Positions 25,482 to 35,000 of a stretch of 64,000 nt of DNA are shown in pieces. How positions within the stretch are numbered: position 1 is the first letter of the stretch; the number at the start of each line of letters is the position of its first letter. The stretch is taken from positions 1,861,501 to 1,925,500 of the forward strand of contig NZ_CP015986.1 in the NCBI RefSeq assembly GCF_001658005.1, read 5' to 3'. The notes beneath the pieces are model-generated. The model had not been told where the DNA came from. It saw only the letters and a program-made list of their open reading frames with translations, and did not search any database. The stretch comes from Sphingobium sp. EP60837 (GTDB lineage Bacteria > Pseudomonadota > Alphaproteobacteria > Sphingomonadales > Sphingomonadaceae). A program made the translations under genes and the position numbers.

Positions 25482-26018
25482 TCAGGGGCGGCGAAGCGCT
25501 GGGACGGCGCGCGCGGCGTCCTCTGGCGTCACCCCGGGCGGAGGGGCGGCCTCGACCTGCTCCTCGCCGCGCATGACTTTGCCAGCGCGTTTGATGGCTG
25601 CTCGCAGCCGCGGGTAGATGCCGCAGCGGCAGATGTTGGTGATTGCGGCGTCTATCTCCTCATCGCCCGGATCAGCGTTGCGCTTGAGGAGCACGGCCGC
25701 CGTCATGATCATGCCTGGGATGCAGTAGCCGCATTGCGAGACATTGTCGGCGGCGAACACTTGTTGCAGCGGATGGCCGCGATCGGGGGACAGCCCTTCT
25801 ATCGTCGTGACGAAGCGGCCTTCCGTTTCCCGGATCGTCACTTGGCACGACCGCACCGCTTGCCCGTCAATATCGACGGTGCAGGCGCCGCAATGGCCCG
25901 TGCCGCAGCCATATTTGGTCCCGGTGAGGTTCGAAGCATCGCGCAGCGCCCATAATAGAGGTGTGTCGGGGTCCATGCGATACTGGACAGGCCGGTCGTT
26001 CACCGTGAACTTGGTCAT
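25482..26018 (-). CDS. [2Fe-2S] subunit of a molybdenum hydroxylase (isoquinoline oxidoreductase alpha type), orphan
   Basis: This 178-residue protein has the plant-type [2Fe-2S] motif GCGTGHCGACTVDIDG plus SC, and the helical second cluster motif QCGYCIPGMIM...NICRCGIYPRL. These are the eight cysteines of the xanthine oxidase-family small subunit. It would relay electrons from a molybdopterin-bearing large subunit (IorB-like), but no such gene is next to it or in the window. A ~25-residue Pro/Glu-rich C-terminal tail follows the domain. It starts at 26018, overlapping the DUF2721 stop by 4 bp. Confidence 0.85.
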   Translation of the reverse strand: MTKFTVNDRPVQYRMDPDTPLLWALRDASNLTGTKYGCGTGHCGACTVDIDGQAVRSCQVTIRETEGRFVTTIEGLSPDRGHPLQQVFAADNVSQCGYCIPGMIMTAAVLLKRNADPGDEEIDAAITNICRCGIYPRLRAAIKRAGKVMRGEEQVEAAPPPGVTPEDAARAVPALRRP

Positions 26019-26491
26019 GCGTCCTCGCTGTCCTCAACCTTATGATAGAGCACTTCGTTGCGAACGTGGATGATGCGCGATGCCAGGCGAATTTCCTGGA
26101 TGAAGGTGCCGAAAGCCGCTGCCTGAACCAGCATGGCGAGGCTGAAAAGGATCGCGATCGGGGTGCCGAGATGCGCGCCGAACAGATTGCCCGCGAACAG
26201 CAGGATCACGACAAGGCAGACGGCGCAGGCTGAGGCTACCGAGAGAAAGATCGCCATGTTGACGACACTCATGCGCCGGTCGAGCACGCGGATTTCGCCG
26301 ACCATGCGATCATGCTCCTTTCCCCGTGAGGAAAGGATCTTGTCCTCCAGCCGCCTTGCTCGATCAATGATGCGAGCGAGCCGGCCGACACAGACATTGA
26401 GGAACGCGCCGATGCCCGCGAGCAGGAACACCGGCGCAAGGGCGAGCTGGATCGTCTGCGCGACCTGCGAGACCTGGGGCAGGGGGATCAT
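26015..26491 (-). CDS. DUF2721 membrane protein
   Basis: This 158-residue protein has an N-terminal segment VAQTIQLALAPVFLLAGIGAFLNV, a basic helix (RLARIIDRARRLEDKI) and two further hydrophobic helices. This is the DUF2721 arrangement, with unknown function. The charged helix between membrane segments is cytoplasmic by the positive-inside rule. It lies 39 bp after the aminotransferase gene and overlaps the [2Fe-2S] gene by 4 bp, so all three may be one transcript. Confidence 0.8.
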   Translation of the reverse strand: MIPLPQVSQVAQTIQLALAPVFLLAGIGAFLNVCVGRLARIIDRARRLEDKILSSRGKEHDRMVGEIRVLDRRMSVVNMAIFLSVASACAVCLVVILLFAGNLFGAHLGTPIAILFSLAMLVQAAAFGTFIQEIRLASRIIHVRNEVLYHKVEDSEDA

Positions 26492-26530
26492 CGGTAAGAG
26501 GGTCTCGCCTGCTGCCCGGCCTTCCTTTGA

Positions 26531-27739
26531 TCAGGCAGCGCCCTTGGCGGGCGTGTTGATGCCCATGGACTTGAGATACTGCTTGATGTTGCGCGCCGCC
26601 TGCCGCAGCCGCTGTTCATTCTCGACCATCGCGATGCGCACATAGCCTTCGCCGTCCTCGCCATAGCCGACGCCTGCGGCCACGGCGACCTTCGCGTGGG
26701 TGAGCAGCTGCTTGGAAAATTCCAGGCTGCCCATGTCCTTGAGCGCAGGAGGCAGCGGGGCCCAGGCGAACATCGATGCCTTGGGCGCGGGAATTTCCCA
26801 GCCTGCCCGCCCAAACGCCTCGACCATCACATCGCGGCGCTTGTGGTAGAGTTCGCGGTTCTTCTGAACGATGTCCTGCGGTCCGTTGAGCGCAGCGCAT
26901 GCAGCCGCCTGAATGGGCGTGAAGGCGCCATAGTCGAGATAGGATTTCACGCGCTTCAGCGCCGAGATCAGCTGGCGGTTGCCCACGGCAAAGCCAATGC
27001 GCCATCCGGCCATCGAATAAGTCTTGCTGAGCGATGTGAATTCGACAGCCACATCCTTCGCGCCCGGCACCTGCAGGATCGAAGGCGTCGGATTGCCGTC
27101 ATAATATAGCTCGGAATAGGCGAGGTCGGAAAGGACCCAAACCTTGTTCTCCTTTGCCCAGGCCACCAGCCGCTCGTAAAAGGCGAGATCAACCGTCTCT
27201 GCTGTCGGGTTGCTGGGATAGCCTACGACCAGGATCGAAGGGCGCGGCACCGTGAAGGCCATCGCCCTTTCAAGCGATTTCCAATAATGTTCGTCAGGCG
27301 TGGTCGGAACCGACCGGATGGTCGCGCCCGCGATGATGAAGCCGAACATATGGATCGGGTAGCTGGGATTGGGGGCCAGCACGACGTCACCGGGCGCGGT
27401 GATCGCGGTGGCGAGGCTGGCCAAGCCCTCCTTCGATCCCATGGTGACGACGACTTCGGCCTCTGGATCTAGGTCCACGCCGAAGCGGCGGCCATAATAA
27501 TTGGCTTGGGCGCGGCGCAGGCCGGGAATGCCCATCGACTGGGAATAGCCATGGGCGCTCGGCTTTTGCGCCACTTCGCACAATTTGGCGATGACATGAT
27601 CGGGCGGAGGCAGATCAGGATTGCCCATGCCAAGATCGATAATGTCCTCTCCCGCGGCTCGCGCGGCGGCCCGCATCGCGTTGACTTCAGCGATGACATA
27701 GGGCGGTAGGCGCTTCATGCGGTAGAATTCTTCGGACAT
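26531..27739 (-). CDS. Class I/II PLP aminotransferase (AlaC/glutamate-pyruvate type)
   Basis: This 402-residue fold-type I aminotransferase has the PLP Schiff-base Lys in SLSKTYSMAGWRIGF, GMGNPDLPPP near the N-terminus and the Arg of YVRIAMVEN. The sequence resembles AlaC-like alanine/glutamate aminotransferases often placed near hom in alphaproteobacteria; here hom is about 8 kb away. ATG 27739 follows AGGAAAG; an upstream in-frame ATG is less well supported. It may supply alanine or glutamate, or act in lysine/methionine branch metabolism; the substrate is not fixed by sequence. Confidence 0.85.
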   Translation of the reverse strand: MSEEFYRMKRLPPYVIAEVNAMRAAARAAGEDIIDLGMGNPDLPPPDHVIAKLCEVAQKPSAHGYSQSMGIPGLRRAQANYYGRRFGVDLDPEAEVVVTMGSKEGLASLATAITAPGDVVLAPNPSYPIHMFGFIIAGATIRSVPTTPDEHYWKSLERAMAFTVPRPSILVVGYPSNPTAETVDLAFYERLVAWAKENKVWVLSDLAYSELYYDGNPTPSILQVPGAKDVAVEFTSLSKTYSMAGWRIGFAVGNRQLISALKRVKSYLDYGAFTPIQAAACAALNGPQDIVQKNRELYHKRRDVMVEAFGRAGWEIPAPKASMFAWAPLPPALKDMGSLEFSKQLLTHAKVAVAAGVGYGEDGEGYVRIAMVENEQRLRQAARNIKQYLKSMGINTPAKGAA

Positions 27740-27880
27740 TATAGGGCTTTCCTGAAAGGTCTCCATAGGGGATAGTGACGCACGCGCTTTTGACGCGACG
27801 TTCTCCGGCTATAGCCCGCCGGGCAGCCTCGCGCCAGAGAAAGCGGCGCATATAAGGATGCCAGGAGGAGGAAGGTGGCC

Positions 27881-29623
27881 ATGGAAGCGCAGAACCTCAA
27901 CGAACCGCACCTGCCGACCCTTGAACAGATGCAGCAGTGGACGGAGGTGATGGGCCGGGCGCAGCAATTGCTGCTGGAGCAGGCGGCCGGAGCCACGGGC
28001 CGGGCGCTTCCCTTCAACCCCGATGCTGTGGCGCGCATCCAGACCAGCTTTGCCAATGAAGGGCTGGCGCTGTGGCAGCGCTTCCTCGATTCCGGCGGCA
28101 TGCTGCGCGACCAGGCCGAGCCTCCACCGCCCAGCAGTCCGGCCGCGCGCAAGGATCGACGCTTTGCCGATCCGGCCTGGTCGAACCATCCTTTTTATGA
28201 CCTGATCCGCCAAAGCTATCTGCTGCTGTCCGACTATCTGCTGAAGCTGACCGATGCCGTGGATGGGGTGGATCCCAAGCAGAAAGCAAAGCTGCGCTTT
28301 GCTACCAGCGGCATGCTCGACGCTGTTTCGCCCAGCAATTTTCCGCTCACCAACCCGCAAGTGATGGAAAAAACGCTGCAGAGCGGCGGCGAGAATCTGG
28401 TCAAGGGCCTTCAGCATATGCTGGCCGACATGGAAAAAGGGCAGCTCACGCAGACGGATGGCGCGGTCTTTGAGATCGGCCGCAATATTGCGACGACGCC
28501 TGGCAAGGTCATCAAGGAAACGCCGCTTTACCAGTTGATCCACTATACGCCCACCACCGATAAGGTGCTGGAGACCCCGCTCGTCATCTTCCCGGCCTGG
28601 ATCAATCGCTTCTACATCCTCGATCTGTCGCCGGAAAAAAGCTTCGTCAAATGGGCGCTGGACCAAGGTATCAGCGTCTTTCTTGTCTCCTGGAAATCGG
28701 CCGACGCATCCATGAAGGACCTGCTGTGGGATGACTATATCCTGCGCGGACAGGTCGATGCGATCGATACCGTGCGCGAGTTGCTGAGTGTGCCGAGCGT
28801 TCACACGATCGGTTATTGCGTAGCGGGGACGACGCTGGCCGCGACGCTGGCGCTGCTCGCTGCGCGTGGAGAAGCGGATAAGGTGGCGAGCGCCACCTTC
28901 TTCACCGCTCAGGTCGATTTCAGCGAGGCAGGCGACCTCAGCCTGTTCGTCGATGATGATCAGATGAAGCTGGTCGATCAGCTATCGACCAGCGGCTTCC
29001 TGGACGGGCGCTATATGGCAGCGACCTTCAACCTGCTGCGCGGCCGCGACCTGATCTGGAACTATGTCGTCAACAATTATCTGTTAGGGCAGGATTATCC
29101 GCCCTTCGACCTGCTGTACTGGAATGGCGACACGACCAACCTGCCCGCCCAGTGGCACAAAAATTACCTGACGCAGCTTTACCGCGACAATCAACTGGTG
29201 GTTCCGGACGCGCTCAGCATTGACGACACTCCGCTCGACCTGCGCAAGGTGGAGACGCCGCTTTATATCCAGGCCGGACGGGAAGATCATATCGCGCCTG
29301 CCGAAAGCGTGTGGAAAGCGACCTCGCATTTTTCCGGGCCGATAAGATTCCTGCTCGCCGGGTCGGGCCATATCGCGGGCGTCGTCAATCCGCCCGCAGC
29401 GGGAAAATATCAATATTGGAGCTGTGACGAACTGCCCAAGAGTTTGGAGGACTTTGTCGCAGACGCGAAGGAGACCAAGGGCAGTTGGTGGCCGGACTGG
29501 GCTGAGTGGATCAAGTCCCTGGGTGATTCGACGGTGTCCGCGAAAAAAGGTGGACGTGTGCCGGGCAAGGGGTCGCTCAAGGCTCTGGAAGATGCGCCCG
29601 GACGCTACGTAAAGCAGCGCTGA
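27881..29623 (+). CDS. phaC: Class I poly(3-hydroxyalkanoate) synthase
   Basis: This 580-residue enzyme polymerises (R)-3-hydroxyacyl-CoA into storage polyester on granules. The lipase-like box GYCVAGT contains catalytic Cys313. The N-terminal domain (SNHPFYDLIRQSYLL) and downstream FDLLYWNGDTTNLP and AGREDHIAPAESVW (catalytic Asp region) are standard, as is GSGHIAGVVNPP with the catalytic His. AGGAGGAGGAA (27864-27874) precedes both GTG 27875 and ATG 27881; I chose the ATG. phaP lies directly downstream with its own promoter. Confidence 0.95.
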   Translation: MEAQNLNEPHLPTLEQMQQWTEVMGRAQQLLLEQAAGATGRALPFNPDAVARIQTSFANEGLALWQRFLDSGGMLRDQAEPPPPSSPAARKDRRFADPAWSNHPFYDLIRQSYLLLSDYLLKLTDAVDGVDPKQKAKLRFATSGMLDAVSPSNFPLTNPQVMEKTLQSGGENLVKGLQHMLADMEKGQLTQTDGAVFEIGRNIATTPGKVIKETPLYQLIHYTPTTDKVLETPLVIFPAWINRFYILDLSPEKSFVKWALDQGISVFLVSWKSADASMKDLLWDDYILRGQVDAIDTVRELLSVPSVHTIGYCVAGTTLAATLALLAARGEADKVASATFFTAQVDFSEAGDLSLFVDDDQMKLVDQLSTSGFLDGRYMAATFNLLRGRDLIWNYVVNNYLLGQDYPPFDLLYWNGDTTNLPAQWHKNYLTQLYRDNQLVVPDALSIDDTPLDLRKVETPLYIQAGREDHIAPAESVWKATSHFSGPIRFLLAGSGHIAGVVNPPAAGKYQYWSCDELPKSLEDFVADAKETKGSWWPDWAEWIKSLGDSTVSAKKGGRVPGKGSLKALEDAPGRYVKQR

Positions 29624-29692
29624 CGCGCTGATTTGTCTGTCCTTTTTGCGGGTATAAATCGCCGCTAAGTGGGACTGATGCCTTCCGTTTGC

Positions 29693-29746
29693 TGCACTGC
29701 ACAAAATACTTGCACTCATCCTGCGCCATGTGTATTGTGCACTGCA
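29693..29746 (+). promoter_or_regulatory. phaP promoter bracketed by an inverted TGCA repeat (PhaR-like operators)
   Basis: TGCACTGCACAA (29693-29704) and its inverted copy TTGTGCACTGCA (29735-29746) match except for the central base and are centred 42 bp apart. Between and into them lies a promoter, TTGCAC (29710-29715), 17 bp, TATTGT (29733-29738), whose -10 overlaps the right arm. PhaR repressors are known to bind TGC-rich sites in front of phasin genes, so polymer-dependent control is inferred. Confidence 0.6.
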
Positions 29747-29764
29747 ACAACGGAGGATGTTTCC

Positions 29765-30616
29765 ATGGCAGTGACTCCAAAGCCCGGCCGTCGCAAGCAA
29801 GTGGCCAAGAAGCCGTCATCGACGCTTTCAGCAGCTGAAGCGCTGAAGGCGGCGGAAGCGGCGGTGGCCGCGAGCCCCAAGGCGCCCCCAGCGCGGAAAT
29901 CGGCTGAGGCTACAAAGGTCGCACCCAAGCCGACGGCTGCTGCCAAGGCCAATCCGGCCGCGATCGCAGCCGCGACAACGGCGGTCGATGCAGCGCCAGA
30001 ACCAGCCGCGCCTCCCGCTATCGAACCTTTGCCGTCCGCACCGGCACCGCTGGTGGAAGAGACCAAGGTCGAACCCAAGGAAGTCAAGAGCCTGTCATCC
30101 AAGGCCGGGCCGGTAGAGCCCGAATCGCTGCCTGCCACAGAAGGAACCAAGATGATGAACGATGTGATCGAGACCGGAAAGAAGTTCGCTGAAGAGACCA
30201 AGGCCAAGCTGGAAACGGCTTATGCCGATTTCAACGAGAAGGCGAAGGCCAGCGTTGAAAAGTCCACCAAGGCCATCGAAGAGCTGAGCGACATCGCCAA
30301 GGGCAATGTTGAGGCGCTGGTCGAATCCGGCAAGATCGCCGCCAAGGGCATCGAGACCCTGGGTCAGGAAGCCGTCGATTACAGCCGCAAGAGCTTCGAG
30401 AAGGCAACTGCCTCGCTCAAGAGCTTTTCGACCGTCAAGACCCCGACCGAGTTCTTCCAGCTGCAGAGCCAGCTCTTCTCCAGCAGCTTCGACGAGCTGA
30501 CCAAGGAAGCGGCCAAGAGCAGCGAAGCGCTGATCAAGCTGGCCGGTGATGTTGCCCAGCCGCTCACCGCGCGCGTGACCGTTGTCACCGACAAGGTGAA
30601 GTCGCTCGCCGCCTGA
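29765..30616 (+). CDS. phaP: Phasin (PHA granule-associated protein)
   Basis: This 283-residue protein has ~130 N-terminal residues that are a Lys/Ala/Pro-rich tail. The C-terminal ~150 residues are a phasin domain (MNDVIETGKKFAEETKAKLE, IAAKGIETLGQEAVDYSRKSFEKA, FFQLQSQLFSSSFDELTKEA). It coats PHA granules and limits their size; the basic Ala/Pro/Lys tail may bind DNA, as proposed for PhaF-like phasins. ATG 29765 follows CGGAGGA. It sits 141 bp after phaC, behind a regulated promoter, and ends at a terminator. Confidence 0.9.
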   Translation: MAVTPKPGRRKQVAKKPSSTLSAAEALKAAEAAVAASPKAPPARKSAEATKVAPKPTAAAKANPAAIAAATTAVDAAPEPAAPPAIEPLPSAPAPLVEETKVEPKEVKSLSSKAGPVEPESLPATEGTKMMNDVIETGKKFAEETKAKLETAYADFNEKAKASVEKSTKAIEELSDIAKGNVEALVESGKIAAKGIETLGQEAVDYSRKSFEKATASLKSFSTVKTPTEFFQLQSQLFSSSFDELTKEAAKSSEALIKLAGDVAQPLTARVTVVTDKVKSLAA

Positions 30617-30648
30617 TCTGCCCGCAGACCAGTCGACGCACAAATATT

Positions 30649-30682
30649 ACGGCTCCTGCCTGAGGGCGGGGGCCGTTTTGTT
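30649..30682 (+). terminator. Terminator after phaP
   Basis: ACGGCTCCTGCC (30649-30660) and GGCGGGGGCCGT (30665-30676) form an imperfect 12-bp stem with a TGAG loop, followed by TTTTGTT. Confidence 0.7.
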
Positions 30683-30796
30683 GACCCACGCGCGGCGCAC
30701 GATGACTTGCAGCCTGCGCCCCTTGCCATGACGGCCGGAATCGCCATATTCTCACCCGACATGAGCAGCATCAGCACAGTGGCATTTCCCCTCCTA

Positions 30797-31135
30797 ATGG
30801 CGGGCAGGGATCAGGACGATCAGGGCGAGGGCCCCGGTGGCCCCAATGTGGGTATCGCCACCCGCACGCGCGCCCGGACTAAGAAGCCGTCGCTGTACAA
30901 GGTGCTGATGCTGAACGATGATTACACGCCGATGGAATTCGTCGTGCATGTGCTGCAGCAATTCTTCCGGATGGACATGGAGGAGGCGACGCGCGTCATG
31001 CTGCACGTGCATCAGCGCGGCGTCGGCGTGTGCGGCATCTTCAGCTATGAGGTGGCGGAGACGAAGGTGAACCAGGTGATGGACTTCGCCCGGCAGAACC
31101 AGCATCCGCTTCAATGCACGCTGGAAAAGGCCTGA
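30797..31135 (+). CDS. clpS: ATP-dependent Clp protease adaptor ClpS
   Basis: This ~112-residue protein delivers N-degron substrates to ClpA(P). The conserved core is [21 protein letters not shown], containing the N-degron pocket residues, followed by [27 protein letters not shown]. Several in-frame starts exist (30728, 30761, 30797) and none has a good ribosome-binding site. I chose 30797 because it gives the family's usual short acidic N-terminus, so the true start is uncertain. No clpA gene is adjacent. Confidence 0.9.
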   Translation: MAGRDQDDQGEGPGGPNVGIATRTRARTKKPSLYKVLMLNDDYTPMEFVVHVLQQFFRMDMEEATRVMLHVHQRGVGVCGIFSYEVAETKVNQVMDFARQNQHPLQCTLEKA

Positions 31136-31167
31136 ACGTCAGCCAAGTGCCGGGTGCCGGTGAGTAA

Positions 31168-31191
31168 GGTTATCTTATATTAACGATAACC
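31168..31191. promoter_or_regulatory. 24-bp A+T-centred palindrome before the cyclase gene
   Basis: GGTTATC (31168-31174) and GATAACC (31185-31191) are perfect inverted arms around the A+T-rich centre TTATATTAAC. The centre could hold a -10 element. It ends 18 bp before the cyclase start. It looks like an operator for a dimeric regulator; no T-run suggests a terminator. Confidence 0.4.
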
Positions 31192-31209
31192 GGCTAGCCC
31201 GGCGCGGTG

Positions 31210-32991
31210 ATGTCTGTCCCGCTTCGTTCTCCTTCTTCATTTTTCACGCCGGTCATTGCGGGCGTCGCCTATTTCCTGATGGCGTCGATCGCTCTGCTTT
31301 GTTCGCGTTTTGAAGGTGGATTGGCGTTCATCTGGGCGGCCAACGCGCTGCTGATGGCGGAATTGCAGACATCGGAAACCCGCTACTGGCCACGCGTCAT
31401 CGCGGCCTGCGGCATCGCCAGCATGATCTCGACGGCGCTGTTTGGCATGGGACCCGCAGCGGCCCTGCCAATGGCAGCCGTAAACATCGCCGAATCCCTG
31501 ATCGTCGCCATCCTGTGCCGCCGTTTCATACCCGTGCATCTGGCGGATGGATCGAAACGGTCCTTGCTTGTGTTCATCCTCGCGCTGTGCCTGCCCGCGA
31601 ACATGATTACGGGCTTGGGGGCAGCGATGGTGGCTTCCGCGTTAACGCCGGTGAAGTTCAGCGCGGCTTGGTTGCAGTGGTATAGCGGTCATGTGCTGGG
31701 TGGCCTGACCTGCACGCCTATCCTGACAATGCTGCTGCAAGGTCAGGTCAGCCGGTGGATTGAGCAAACGACTGGGAAGAAGAAGCTGGAGGCAGTGGGC
31801 CTTCTTATGGTCTTTGCTCTCATCACCGTTCACGTCTTTTTCCTGGCGCGATATCCGATGCTCTTCCTGCTGCTGCTACCCCTCGTGGTGATAGCGTTCC
31901 GGGTGGGGTCTCTTGGCGCTGCTGCATCCGTCGTACTGCTCGCGATCATCGGCGGCGCGGCCACGGTGACGGGCCATGGACCGCTCAACATGGTTCAAGG
32001 AAGCATTGGCGAGCGGACGCAGTTGTTCCAACTGTTCCTGGCGTTCAGCTTTGTCCTTTCAATGCCGCTCGCAGCCGAACTCAACGGCAGGCGCAGGCTT
32101 TTCCAAATGCTGCAGGCCAGCGAGGCGCGGTATCGCGCGATCGCTGAACATAGCGGCGACGTGGTCCTGAATGTCAGCGTCGATGGAGTCATAGAATATG
32201 CGTCACCGTCCGCTGCCGAGCAGATTGGCTGTGCGCCAGGCCTGCTGGTTGGGCGGCCGGCAGAGATTTTGGTCGATCCAGAGGATCGGCCTGAGGTGAT
32301 CCGCGCTCACCGCCGCGCGCTCGCACAACCGGGCGATGTGCAGACGGTTGAGTTCCGCCCCTTGCTCTCCACTGATCGTGCGGACTGGTGCGAGATGGTG
32401 ACCCGCGCGATGCTCGACGAACAGGGCTTGCCCATCGGAGTGGTGAGTACGGTTCGCGACATGTCGCGCCACAAGGCGCGGCAGCGTGCGCTGCAAAGGG
32501 TGGCGGCAGTCGATACCCTGACCGGGGCCGACAGCCGTTGGGCATTTCTGGAGAAGCTGGAACAGGAAATCCAGCGGGTTGCACGCGGCTCGCATGCCTG
32601 CTTGCTGCTCATCGACATCGACCATTTCAAGTCGGTGAATGACCGCTTCGGACACGGCGCGGGCGACAAGGTATTGTCGGGATTTGTCGAGCGGTTGCGC
32701 CCTGGCTTGCGTGGAGGTGATAGCATCGGTCGGCTGGGAGGGGAGGAATTCGCGGTCCTGCTGACCGGCACTGACATCCAGCGTGCAACCATGGTATGCG
32801 AACGACTGCGCAACATGGTCTCTGCGCAGCGCATCAGCGCTGACGGTGTGCAGACGATCGCCGTGACGTTCAGCGCCGGCTTGGTGGAGCTGGATGGAAA
32901 AGCGGGGAGGGCCGAGCTGCTGGAAGCTGCAGACAAGGCGCTTTATCGTGCAAAGAACAGTGGCCGGAACTGCCTGCGCCTAGCGGCTTAG
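31210..32991 (+). CDS. Membrane diguanylate cyclase, MASE1-PAS-GGDEF
   Basis: This 593-residue protein has an N-terminal ~290-residue block of about eight membrane helices of MASE1 type. A PAS domain follows (RYRAIAEHSGDVVLNVSVDGVIEYASPSA), then a GGDEF domain with the active motif GGEEF at 510-514. An RGGD inhibitory site (RxxD) stands five residues before it, so c-di-GMP feedback inhibition is expected. It makes the second messenger cyclic di-GMP in response to a membrane or PAS signal. GTG 31207 directly precedes the chosen ATG 31210. A PilZ effector gene lies 7 kb downstream. Confidence 0.88.
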   Translation: MSVPLRSPSSFFTPVIAGVAYFLMASIALLCSRFEGGLAFIWAANALLMAELQTSETRYWPRVIAACGIASMISTALFGMGPAAALPMAAVNIAESLIVAILCRRFIPVHLADGSKRSLLVFILALCLPANMITGLGAAMVASALTPVKFSAAWLQWYSGHVLGGLTCTPILTMLLQGQVSRWIEQTTGKKKLEAVGLLMVFALITVHVFFLARYPMLFLLLLPLVVIAFRVGSLGAAASVVLLAIIGGAATVTGHGPLNMVQGSIGERTQLFQLFLAFSFVLSMPLAAELNGRRRLFQMLQASEARYRAIAEHSGDVVLNVSVDGVIEYASPSAAEQIGCAPGLLVGRPAEILVDPEDRPEVIRAHRRALAQPGDVQTVEFRPLLSTDRADWCEMVTRAMLDEQGLPIGVVSTVRDMSRHKARQRALQRVAAVDTLTGADSRWAFLEKLEQEIQRVARGSHACLLLIDIDHFKSVNDRFGHGAGDKVLSGFVERLRPGLRGGDSIGRLGGEEFAVLLTGTDIQRATMVCERLRNMVSAQRISADGVQTIAVTFSAGLVELDGKAGRAELLEAADKALYRAKNSGRNCLRLAA

Positions 32992-33048
32992 CGCGGCTTC
33001 AAGCAGGCCGATCCGATCCGGTCAACGCTATAAAATATGTCCGATGAT

Positions 33049-33060
33049 ATGTTGTAACTT
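33049..33060 (+). promoter_or_regulatory. Zur-box-like site before the MerC gene
   Basis: ATGTTGTAACTT matches 10 of 12 positions of the alphaproteobacterial Zur core ATGTTATAACAT. It lies just after an A+T-rich stretch (TATAAAAT at 33030-33037) that could be the -10. It is a weak single site without a zur gene nearby. Confidence 0.3.
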
Positions 33061-33089
33061 CATCTGCTTCGGCTTATGTAGCGGTCACC

Positions 33090-33467
33090 ATGCCGATCAG
33101 CATCCGCTCCAGCCTTTTGAATGGCCGTATCGATCGCCTAGCGATTGCGCTGTCGGGCATGTGCGTGGCCCATTGTTTCGCTACCGCGGTGCTGTTGGGC
33201 GTGCTGGCTTCTGCGGGTGGGATTTTTGAAAATCCTCTCATTCATGAAGTTGGACTGGTGTTTGCCATCCTGCTCGGCGCTGTGGCGCTCGGTCATGGCG
33301 CGATCGAGCATGGCTTCATGATGCCCGCTGCGATCGGCTCGTTGGGACTCGGCATCATGGCAGGCGCGATGACGCTGGACCATGGATGGCTGGAGAGTGC
33401 CTACACCCTGCTGGGTGTGGCTACGCTTGCGCTGGGTCACGACCTCAATCATCGAGCCGGGCGTTAA
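33090..33467 (+). CDS. MerC-domain membrane protein
   Basis: This 125-residue protein has four membrane helices. The pattern IALSGMCVAHCFATAVLLGVL carries a Cys-x3-Cys in the first helix (MCVAHC), and the family's His-rich loops ALGHGAIEHGF and ALGHDLNHRAGR follow. MerC proteins of the mercury operon import Hg(II); the short chromosomal relatives in alphaproteobacteria have no mer genes nearby and may handle zinc or another metal. The gene stands alone between the cyclase and a bidirectional terminator. Confidence 0.8.
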   Translation: MPISIRSSLLNGRIDRLAIALSGMCVAHCFATAVLLGVLASAGGIFENPLIHEVGLVFAILLGAVALGHGAIEHGFMMPAAIGSLGLGIMAGAMTLDHGWLESAYTLLGVATLALGHDLNHRAGR

Positions 33468-33490
33468 CCCAGCCTATTCGGCGGAATAAG

Positions 33491-33515
33491 AAAAGGGGGC
33501 CGGAGCCCCCTTTTT
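33491..33515. terminator. Bidirectional terminator between merC-like and glpX genes
   Basis: AAAAGGGGGC (33491-33500) pairs with GCCCCCTTTT (33505-33514) around CGGA, giving A- and T-tracts on both sides. It serves the convergent MerC-like and glpX genes. Confidence 0.85.
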
Positions 33516-33535
33516 CGTTTCAGCCCACGGACCGG

Positions 33536-34519
<984 letters not shown>

Positions 34520-34674
34520 GATAATCCCTCTGCTGTCTCTGTACGCACAGCGCGATAGGAGGTCAGTCCTGCCTTGTCGAGCCATCCAGCGGACTTCCAA
34601 CCGCTTTTCACGGCGCGGATGCAACGGAAGACCGTCTGTGGCGTTGGGCGAACTGACAAACTCAAAGGGTCGTG

Positions 34675-34986
34675 ATGATGATCGCCGCGCTGTTCGCCGC
34701 CAGCCTTGCCCACTCCGCGCCCTTGCCCACCAAGATTTCCGTTGCTGCCACCGCTCCCTGCCAGGCGGTGCCGGCGCTTTGCATCGTCAGCCGACAGGAT
34801 AATGGCCGCCTACTTCCCGAGGGCGCAGGGGCCGGCCCCGATAATAAAATGAATGCTTATCGCTTCGACGCGCGGCCTTGCCGGGTGATCGGCAATATGG
34901 GCTGTCCCAAGCAGGCCCGGCTGCGGTTGTTCCGCTTGGGCGAGCCGCTGCGCGAGACGTTGATGAACAGCTTCATGCCTCGCTGA
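34675..34986 (+). CDS. Small secreted four-cysteine protein, unknown function
   Basis: This ~103-residue protein has a short signal peptide (MMIAALFAASLAHSA-PLP) and four cysteines (in APCQAVPALC, ARPCRV and MGCPKQ) that could form two disulfides. It resembles no domain I recognise. GTG 34672, ATG 34675 and ATG 34678 are possible starts. It is wedged between the minus-strand genes glpX and hom, so it likely uses the divergent 34520-34674 region as promoter. Confidence 0.5.
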   Translation: MMIAALFAASLAHSAPLPTKISVAATAPCQAVPALCIVSRQDNGRLLPEGAGAGPDNKMNAYRFDARPCRVIGNMGCPKQARLRLFRLGEPLRETLMNSFMPR

Positions 34987-35000
34987 GGGAAGAGTTTGGC

